Positions 59,110 through 64,000 of a stretch of 64,000 nt of DNA are shown piece after piece. The first letter of the stretch is position 1; the number at the start of each line of letters is the position of its first letter. The DNA is from Novosphingobium sp. KA1 (GTDB lineage Bacteria; Pseudomonadota; Alphaproteobacteria; Sphingomonadales; Sphingomonadaceae): contig NZ_CP021247.1 in the NCBI RefSeq assembly GCF_017309955.1, forward strand, positions 2,505,001 through 2,569,000, written 5' to 3'. The notes beneath the pieces are model-generated. The model searched no databases. It saw only the letters and a list, made by a program, of their open reading frames with translations, and was not told the origin of the DNA. The position numbers were made by a program, and so were the translations under genes.

Positions 59110-61035
59110 ATGCAGCAGACTGGAAAGGCGGGTGAATCCATGAAGTTCGCGCAGAGGGTCTGGAAATTGCTGGTCGGCGTGAAGGACGCGCTGGCGCTGG
59201 TGTTTCTCCTGCTGTTTTTCGGTGCCCTCTATGCCGTGCTGATGGCGCGCCCGGCGGCGGGCAAGATCGAGGACGGGGCGCTGCTGCTCAAGCTCGACGG
59301 TTCGATCGTCGAGGAAAAGAGCAGGGTGGACCCGCTCGCTATGCTGATGAGCAGCGAGGCGCCCGCAGGCCAGTACCAGGCCCGCGACATCGAGCGTGCG
59401 CTCCGGCTGGCCGCGACCGACGCGCGGATCAAGGTCGTCGTGCTCGACATGTCGCGCTTCCTGGGGGGCGGCATGGTGCATATCGAGGAGATCGGCAAGG
59501 AACTGGACGGCGTGCGCAAGGCCGGCAAGCCGGTGCTGGCATTCGCCAATGCCTATGCCGATGACGGGGTGCAACTTGCCGCCCATGCCAGCGAAGTCTG
59601 GGTGGACCCGATGGGCGGCGCCTTCGTGGCGGGGCCGGGCGGCAACCAGGTCTATTTCAAGGCGCTGCTGGACCGCTTCAAGGTCAATGCCCACGTCTAC
59701 CGCGCGGGCACCTACAAGAGCTATGTCGAGCCCTATATCCGCAATGACATGTCGCCCGCCGCACGCGAGGCCTATCAGGACATCTATGGCGCGCTTTGGG
59801 GCAGCTACCGCGCCGACGTCGCCAAGGCGCGGCCCCGGGCGCAGCTTGACCGGATGACCGGCGATCCGCTGGCCTGGGCACAGGCGAGCGGCGGCGATTT
59901 TGCCGAAGGCGCGAAAGCTGCCGGGATCGTCGACCGGATCGGCGACAAGAGCGAGTTCGATGCCCGTATCGCCGAACTCGCCGGCAAGGACGATTCGGGC
60001 GCGGACGATCTTCCCTACCGGCACACTGGCCTCGCGGCCTGGCTGGCGGCCCATCCGGAGAAGAAGGAAGGCGCCAGGATCGGCGTCGTCACCATCGCGG
60101 GCGAGATCGTCGACGGCGATGCCGGTCCCGGCAAGGCGGGCGGCGACCGTATCGCCCAATTGCTCGACGACAATATCGACGAGGGCTTCAAGGCGCTGGT
60201 CGTGCGGGTCGATTCGCCGGGCGGCTCCGCCATGGCGGCGGAGCGCATGCGCCGCGCGATCGAACGCTACAAGGCGAGGAAGATCCCGGTCGTGGTCTCG
60301 ATGGGCAATCTGGCCGCGAGCGGCGGTTACTGGGTCTCGACCCCGGGGCAGACGGTCTATGCCGAGCCTGCGACGATCACCGGATCGATCGGCGTCTTTG
60401 CCGTCGTCACCAGCTTCGAGAAGACGCTGGGTGAATACGGCGTCACCAGCGACGGGGTGAAGACCACGCCGCTGTCGGGCCAGCCCGACATTCTCGGCGG
60501 CTTCACCCCCGAAGTGGAGGGCATGCTGCAGGCCTCGGTCGAGAGCACGTATCGCAAGTTCGTGGGGCTCGCCGCCAAGGCGCGCAAGTCCGCGCCCGAG
60601 AAGATGGATACCATCGCCCAGGGCCGCGTCTGGCCGGGCGCGGAAGCGCAGAAGATCGGGCTGGTCGACAAGATGGGTGATCTGAACGCTGCTCTGACCG
60701 AGGCCGCGCGGCTTGGCGGTGTCGGCAATGGCACGTGGCACGCGGTCTATCTGGAAAGCGAGGAGGACGCGCTCACGAAGTTCCTCGGCAGCTTCAGTTC
60801 CTCCGCACCGGAAGAGGGCGCGCGCATCGACGGCGGTGCCTACGATTTTGCCAGCCTGGTGTCGCGGCGGCGCGAGGAGCAGGCGGCCCGCGTGGCAGGG
60901 CAGCTCACCGCCATGCTGTCGAGCCGCGGCGCGCAGGCCTATTGCCTCGAATGCCCGGTGGTGCCGGGGGCGGAGCGCAAGGTTGAGAATACCTCTGCCC
61001 TGCGCATGCTGGCCAAACTGGTCGGTTTCGATTGA
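59110..61035 (+). CDS. sppA: Signal peptide peptidase SppA, 67K type
   Basis: Inner-membrane serine protease that digests cleaved signal peptides. At 641 residues it is the long tandem-repeat form. One membrane helix lies near residues 24-46. The catalytic lysine is in YRAGTYKSYVEPY (about 203) and the nucleophilic serine in GNLAASGGYW (about 404), the positions expected for a Lys/Ser dyad. The start is ATG 59110 or ATG 59140, which has GGCGGG upstream. It is divergent from pyrB and convergent with a 53-residue ORF across large inverted repeats. Confidence 0.95.
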   Translation: MQQTGKAGESMKFAQRVWKLLVGVKDALALVFLLLFFGALYAVLMARPAAGKIEDGALLLKLDGSIVEEKSRVDPLAMLMSSEAPAGQYQARDIERALRLAATDARIKVVVLDMSRFLGGGMVHIEEIGKELDGVRKAGKPVLAFANAYADDGVQLAAHASEVWVDPMGGAFVAGPGGNQVYFKALLDRFKVNAHVYRAGTYKSYVEPYIRNDMSPAAREAYQDIYGALWGSYRADVAKARPRAQLDRMTGDPLAWAQASGGDFAEGAKAAGIVDRIGDKSEFDARIAELAGKDDSGADDLPYRHTGLAAWLAAHPEKKEGARIGVVTIAGEIVDGDAGPGKAGGDRIAQLLDDNIDEGFKALVVRVDSPGGSAMAAERMRRAIERYKARKIPVVVSMGNLAASGGYWVSTPGQTVYAEPATITGSIGVFAVVTSFEKTLGEYGVTSDGVKTTPLSGQPDILGGFTPEVEGMLQASVESTYRKFVGLAAKARKSAPEKMDTIAQGRVWPGAEAQKIGLVDKMGDLNAALTEAARLGGVGNGTWHAVYLESEEDALTKFLGSFSSSAPEEGARIDGGAYDFASLVSRRREEQAARVAGQLTAMLSSRGAQAYCLECPVVPGAERKVENTSALRMLAKLVGFD

Positions 61036-61067
61036 GTTTGTTCGAAAACCCGCCGCGGGCGGATTTT

Positions 61068-61144
61068 GGCGGCACCGGCCCACGCCCCCACCCGACGACT
61101 GTACCCTAGTGGGTGGTCGGGTGGGGGCGTGGGCCGGTGCCGCC
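61068..61144. repeat. Perfect 29-bp inverted repeat
   Basis: Arms 61068-61096 and 61116-61144 are perfectly complementary, separated by 19 bp. No T tract follows. It begins 33 bp after the sppA stop. Such long perfect arms can extrude as a cruciform or form a very stable RNA hairpin. Confidence 0.85.
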
Positions 61145-61176
61145 GCAGGAATGCTCGCTCGGGCATTCCTGCGGCG
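61141..61176. repeat. Second inverted repeat overlapping the first
   Basis: Perfect 14-bp arms (61141-61154 and 61163-61176) with an 8-bp loop; the first 4 bp are shared with the right arm of the 29-bp repeat, so the two hairpins compete over those bases. Downstream TTTAA is weak as a terminator tail. Confidence 0.75.
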
Positions 61177-61181
61177 AAACT

Positions 61182-61343
61182 TTAATCCGCTGGGGGAATT
61201 TCCAGCGGCCCGGTGTCGGGCTCATCGAAATCCGGCCCTTCGGGGGGCAGTTCCTCGGGGCCGTCGGGCACGCCCGGTTCCATCGGCGGAACCGGGGTTT
61301 CGGGCGGGGTATTGCCGGGTTCGTCTCCGGGTTGGGTGGCCAT
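61182..61343 (-). CDS. Small acidic proline-rich protein
   Basis: A 53-residue ORF with ATG 61343 preceded by AGAGAGG at a good distance, and TAA stop. It is almost entirely Pro, Glu, Gly and Asp (MATQPGDEPGNTPPETPVPP at the start; DEPDTGPLEIPPAD at the end), with no hydrophobic segment and no cysteine. Such a polypeptide is likely disordered. I recall similar short proline-rich hypothetical proteins in sphingomonads but no function. It is convergent with sppA. Confidence 0.65.
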   Translation of the reverse strand: MATQPGDEPGNTPPETPVPPMEPGVPDGPEELPPEGPDFDEPDTGPLEIPPAD

Positions 61344-61493
61344 GATGCCTCTCTTTTCGTTGACTTCTCTCTAAGTGGGTGGTCCAGGGGCGCAGTGCAA
61401 GTCGCTTCCCGAGGGGGCTGTGCGGCCGGCGGTGGCGGCACGTGTCGGCACGGGAACGCCGCGATTGTCCTGCGGGCAAGGCGAATCGCCGCA

Positions 61494-61521
61494 CTTGCCC
61501 TTTTCCGCGTGTCCTTATAAG
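61494..61521 (+). promoter_or_regulatory. Promoter of tRNA-Leu
   Basis: CTTGCC, 16 bp, TATAAG, ending 32 bp before the mature tRNA. The -10 box is good and the -35 weak. Confidence 0.5.
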
Positions 61522-61553
61522 GGCACGTCCCTTGAGTTTCAGGCTTCATCCAT

Positions 61554-61638
61554 GCGGGCGTGGCGGAACTGGTAGACGCAGCAGGTTTAGGTCCTGCCAT
61601 CGCAAGATGTGGGGGTTCGAGTCCCTTCGCCCGCACCA
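61554..61638 (+). tRNA. tRNA-Leu (anticodon TAG)
   Basis: An 85-nt class II tRNA with acceptor GCGGGCG/CGCCCGC, anticodon stem GCAGG with loop TTTAGGT (anticodon TAG), a long variable arm, T-arm GGGGGTTCGAGTCCC, discriminator A and an encoded CCA. It is 79 bp upstream of tig. Confidence 0.96.
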
Positions 61639-61716
61639 GTCTCGTCGCCCCGGGGGAGGGTGAGCCGCTTGGAATCGGCCGTAAGGCCCGTTGCATTGCA
61701 CAGGAAGGCATTTGAA

Positions 61717-63270
61717 ATGCAGATCGTCGAAACCACCAACGAGGGCCTCAAGCGCGCCTACACGGTGACCATTCCCGCCACGACCATCACCGCGCGCGTC
61801 GAAGGCGAAATCAAGAAGATCGCTCCGCAGGTGAAGATGCCCGGCTTCCGCGCCGGCAAGGTGCCCGCCAATCTCGTCAAGAAGATGCACGGCGAAGCCA
61901 TCCACCAGGACGCGCTGAACGCGACGATTCGCGAAGCCATGGACAAGCTGGTCGCCGACCACGCCCTGCGCCCCGCGATGAACCCCGACGTTGCCCTTGG
62001 TGAAGGCTACGAGCAGGGCAAGGACGCCGAGCTGACCGTCAGCCTCGAAGTTCTCCCGGTGATCGCGGCCCCCGCCATCGATGGTCTGAAGCTCGAAAAG
62101 CTGGTGGTTCCGGTTGCGGAAGACGCCGTGACCGAAGCGGTCGAGCGTATCGCCTCGCAGCAGCAGCGTTTCGAAACCAAGGACGGCGCGGCCGCTGACG
62201 GCGACCAGCTGATCATCGACTTCACCGGCAAGCTCGACGGCGTCGAATTCGACGGCGGCAAGGCCGAGAAGGCTCCGCTCGTGATCGGCGCGGGCCGCTT
62301 CATCCCCGGCTTCGAAGAGCAGCTGGAAGGCGCCAAGGCCGGCGACGAGCGCACCATCACCGTGACCTTCCCCGAAGACTATCCTGCCGCGAACCTCGCC
62401 GGCAAGGAAACCACCTTCGACATCGTCGTCCACGAAGTGAAGGCTCCCGCCGAAGCCAAGCTTGACGACGATTTCGCCAAGGAACTCGGCCTCGAGAGCC
62501 TCGAGCAGCTTCAGGGCCTCCTGAAGGGCCAGCTGGAGCAGGAAACTGCCGGCCTGACCCGCACCGCCATGAAGCGCCAGCTGCTCGACCAGCTTGCCGC
62601 AGGGCACGACTTCGACGTTCCGCCGACCATGGTGGAAGCCGAATTCTCGCAGATCTGGCAGCAGCTGACCCACGAAGCCAGCCACGAGGAAGACCCGGCC
62701 GCCGCTCTCGCCGAGATCGAGGCCGAGAAGGACGACTACCGCAAGATCGCCGAGCGCCGCGTGCGTCTTGGCCTGCTCCTGTCGGAAATCGGCCAGTCGA
62801 ACGGCGTCGAAGTGACCGCGCAGGAAATGCAGATGCTGGTTGCGCAGGCCGCGCAGCAGTATCGTCCAGAAGACCGCCAGCGCTTCATGGAATACGTCCG
62901 CCAGGACCCGATGATGGCCGCTCAGCTGCGCGCGCCTCTCTATGAGGACAAGGTCGTCGACTTCCTCATCGAGAAGGCCGAAGTCACCGAGCGTGAAGTG
63001 ACCCGCGACGAACTGCAGGCCGCCATCGAAGCCGACACCGACGGCGACAAGGTGGAAGCCAAGAAGCCGGCCAAGAAGGCTCCGGCGAAGAAGGCCGCCG
63101 CCAAGAAGGACGAAGCGGAAGCTCCGGCTGAAGAAGCTGCTGCTGCGGAAAAGCCGAAGAAGGCTCCCGCCAAGAAGGCCGCTGCCAAGAAGGACGAGGC
63201 CGAAGGCGAGGCTGAAAAGCCCGCCAAGAAGGCTCCGGCCAAGAAGAAGGCTGCTGCCAAGGAAGACTGA
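61717..63270 (+). CDS. tig: Trigger factor with a lysine/alanine-rich C-terminal tail
   Basis: Ribosome-associated chaperone and prolyl isomerase. The start MQIVETTNEGLKRAYTV, the ribosome-binding loop PGFRAGKVP, the FKBP-type domain (about 160-245: DGDQLIIDFTGKLDG, LVIGAGRFIPGFEEQLEGAK, TFPEDYPA) and the helical C-domain are complete by about residue 445. A further ~70 residues form repeats of KKAPAKKAAAKK with acidic spacers, like histone H1 tails. Total length 517, against ~432 in E. coli. ATG 61717 follows GGAAGGC. Confidence 0.96.
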   Translation: MQIVETTNEGLKRAYTVTIPATTITARVEGEIKKIAPQVKMPGFRAGKVPANLVKKMHGEAIHQDALNATIREAMDKLVADHALRPAMNPDVALGEGYEQGKDAELTVSLEVLPVIAAPAIDGLKLEKLVVPVAEDAVTEAVERIASQQQRFETKDGAAADGDQLIIDFTGKLDGVEFDGGKAEKAPLVIGAGRFIPGFEEQLEGAKAGDERTITVTFPEDYPAANLAGKETTFDIVVHEVKAPAEAKLDDDFAKELGLESLEQLQGLLKGQLEQETAGLTRTAMKRQLLDQLAAGHDFDVPPTMVEAEFSQIWQQLTHEASHEEDPAAALAEIEAEKDDYRKIAERRVRLGLLLSEIGQSNGVEVTAQEMQMLVAQAAQQYRPEDRQRFMEYVRQDPMMAAQLRAPLYEDKVVDFLIEKAEVTEREVTRDELQAAIEADTDGDKVEAKKPAKKAPAKKAAAKKDEAEAPAEEAAAAEKPKKAPAKKAAAKKDEAEGEAEKPAKKAPAKKKAAAKED

Positions 63271-63296
63271 TCTCTTCCAGCTGGCTTGATGCTACA

Positions 63297-63332
63297 AAAG
63301 AGCCCGGTGCAGCGATGCGCCGGGCTCTTTTT
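63297..63332 (+). terminator. Terminator of tig
   Basis: An 8-bp GAGCCCGG/CCGGGCTC stem, with a 12-nt loop, is followed by five Ts. Confidence 0.88.
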
Positions 63333-63333
63333 G

Positions 63334-64000
63334 TTATGGGGATGTCAGGAGCCCCTGCTCCGGCCTGGCTGCGGCCATGGCGACCCAGCCGTCGCCGATG
63401 CGCCGCACGGTGATGGCGTTCACCGCAAAGCCGCTGGCGCGCAAATGGGCAAGGATGGCGGCGTCGGTGAAGCGGTGGCGGGTGTCATGCTCGGCCCAGA
63501 ACAGCGTGGGGCACGCCTTTGCCATGCGCCGCGAGGTTTCCGGTTCCAGCGCGAAGCCGAAATGGGCCGCGACGGTGCGGTAGGCCGCAGGCGCGACCGC
63601 CAGATTGTCCGCCGGCGACATCGCCATGACGTCGGCATTCCAGAACCGGTCGACATGGACAAGGGTGTCGGGGCAGGTGGCCCGGATGTCCGCCACGTAG
63701 CGACCGGTGCCGTACCAGGAGTTGCGCGCGGTGGTCCGCGCGACGTGGTCGCACAGGCTCCATAGCGACAGCAGCAGTGCCGCACCGAGGAACATCGCGC
63801 CGGCCGCCGGGCCCAGTGCCCGCAGCAGCCGCCCGCAGGCCAGCGCCATGCCCAGGCTGACGGCGCCGACCATCGCGGTCAGATACTTCTCGATCAGCAG
63901 CGGGTGGACGAGGTGGATGGCGGTCAGCAGCGCCAGGCCAAGAACGACGCCCGCGGCCAGCTGCGCCAGGATCGCGATGCCTTCGCAGGCGGCACGGTCG
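63334..64000 (-). CDS. Membrane protein, GT-C glycosyltransferase-like (5' end off the window)
   Basis: The last ~221 residues of a polytopic protein whose beginning lies beyond the right edge. The visible part starts with helices (ILAQLAAGVVLGLALLTAIH, then a loop HPLLIEKYLTAM), another helix pair, and a soluble C-terminal domain of about 120 residues (YVADIRATCPDTLVHVDRFW). The H-P-x-L...KYL pattern resembles the HPxxxxRY region of ArnT/PMT-type membrane glycosyltransferases. The identification is by resemblance only. It is convergent with tig across a terminator that serves the plus strand. Confidence 0.7.
   Translation of the reverse strand, partial: DRAACEGIAILAQLAAGVVLGLALLTAIHLVHPLLIEKYLTAMVGAVSLGMALACGRLLRALGPAAGAMFLGAALLLSLWSLCDHVARTTARNSWYGTGRYVADIRATCPDTLVHVDRFWNADVMAMSPADNLAVAPAAYRTVAAHFGFALEPETSRRMAKACPTLFWAEHDTRHRFTDAAILAHLRASGFAVNAITVRRIGDGWVAMAAARPEQGLLTSP

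Noticed and set aside
59053..61083. 676-codon minus-strand open frame opposite sppA
   Set aside because: Antisense shadow of sppA.
63046..63270. Possible frameshift creating the Lys/Ala tail of trigger factor
   Set aside because: The tail has regular repeats, normal codon use and ends just before a terminator, so it is real coding sequence.
1..64000. CRISPR arrays, insertion sequences, prophage or integrative element
   Set aside because: No regularly spaced direct repeats, transposase, integrase or phage structural genes were seen; the three tRNAs have no flanking direct repeats that I could find.

Overview
The window is about 64 kb of GC-rich DNA from an alphaproteobacterium of the order Sphingomonadales, most likely Novosphingobium or a close relative. 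Supporting signs are the large TonB-dependent receptor, an NDUFA12-type complex I protein, DUF2155 and DUF3297 proteins, Aat, a RamB-like regulator divergent from a ~530-residue isocitrate lyase, a PyrB/PyrC' pair and a degenerate sphingomonad-type REP. This placement rests on family resemblance, not on a search. Almost all of it is ordinary, densely packed chromosomal sequence. I see no prophage, insertion sequence, CRISPR array or integrated plasmid.

Layout. 1-2.7 kb: a c-di-GMP protein (MHYT-PAS-PAS-GGDEF-EAL) cut by the left edge. 2.7-6.3 kb: glyoxylate-shunt unit (aceA plus a 56-residue gene, divergent RamB-like regulator). 6.4-11 kb: acyl-CoA synthetase-like gene and a TonB-dependent receptor. 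11.6-16.2 kb: a TonB-like protein, mannose-1-phosphate guanylyltransferase and mannose-6-phosphate isomerase (GDP-mannose supply), DUF2721 and an MFS transporter. 16.3-22 kb: fatty acyl-AMP ligase, recX, a secreted PHB-depolymerase-like esterase, NDUFA12, and a DUF2155 lipoprotein overlapping aat on the opposite strand. 22.1-28.3 kb: tRNA-Trp, secE, nusG, rplK and rplA, interrupted by a polytopic membrane protein, a GNAT acetyltransferase and an acyltransferase. 28.4-34.9 kb: CDP-alcohol phosphatidyltransferase, DUF885 peptidase-like protein, TauD/TfdA dioxygenase, CinA-like protein and a class C beta-lactamase-fold hydrolase.

34.9-35.9 kb holds a gene-free array of three related units. Each has its own promoter-like boxes (18-bp spacing), a pyrimidine-rich CCUCUCCC segment and a UUCG-capped intrinsic terminator, on the minus strand. 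I interpret them as tandem paralogous small RNAs; this is the most interesting feature of the window.

35.9-43 kb: rimO, two small genes of unknown function, a K+ channel, a DipM/NlpD-like LysM-LytM protein coupled to surE, serS and tRNA-Val. 43-50 kb: DUF3297, CHAP hydrolase, der, an AI-2E-type permease, S9 peptidase and nitronate monooxygenase. 50-53.5 kb: bfd-bfr iron storage pair, DUF418 membrane protein and a Sel1/SPOR protein. 53.8-56.6 kb: an orphan ParA ATPase translationally coupled to a ribbon-helix-helix protein and followed by a TPR/SPOR lipoprotein, suggesting an envelope or polar positioning module. 56.7-59 kb: pyrB coupled to a pyrC homologue without dihydroorotase metal ligands. 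59-64 kb: sppA, a striking 29-bp inverted repeat, a 53-residue acidic proline-rich ORF, tRNA-Leu, trigger factor with a lysine/alanine-rich tail, and a membrane glycosyltransferase-like gene cut by the right edge.
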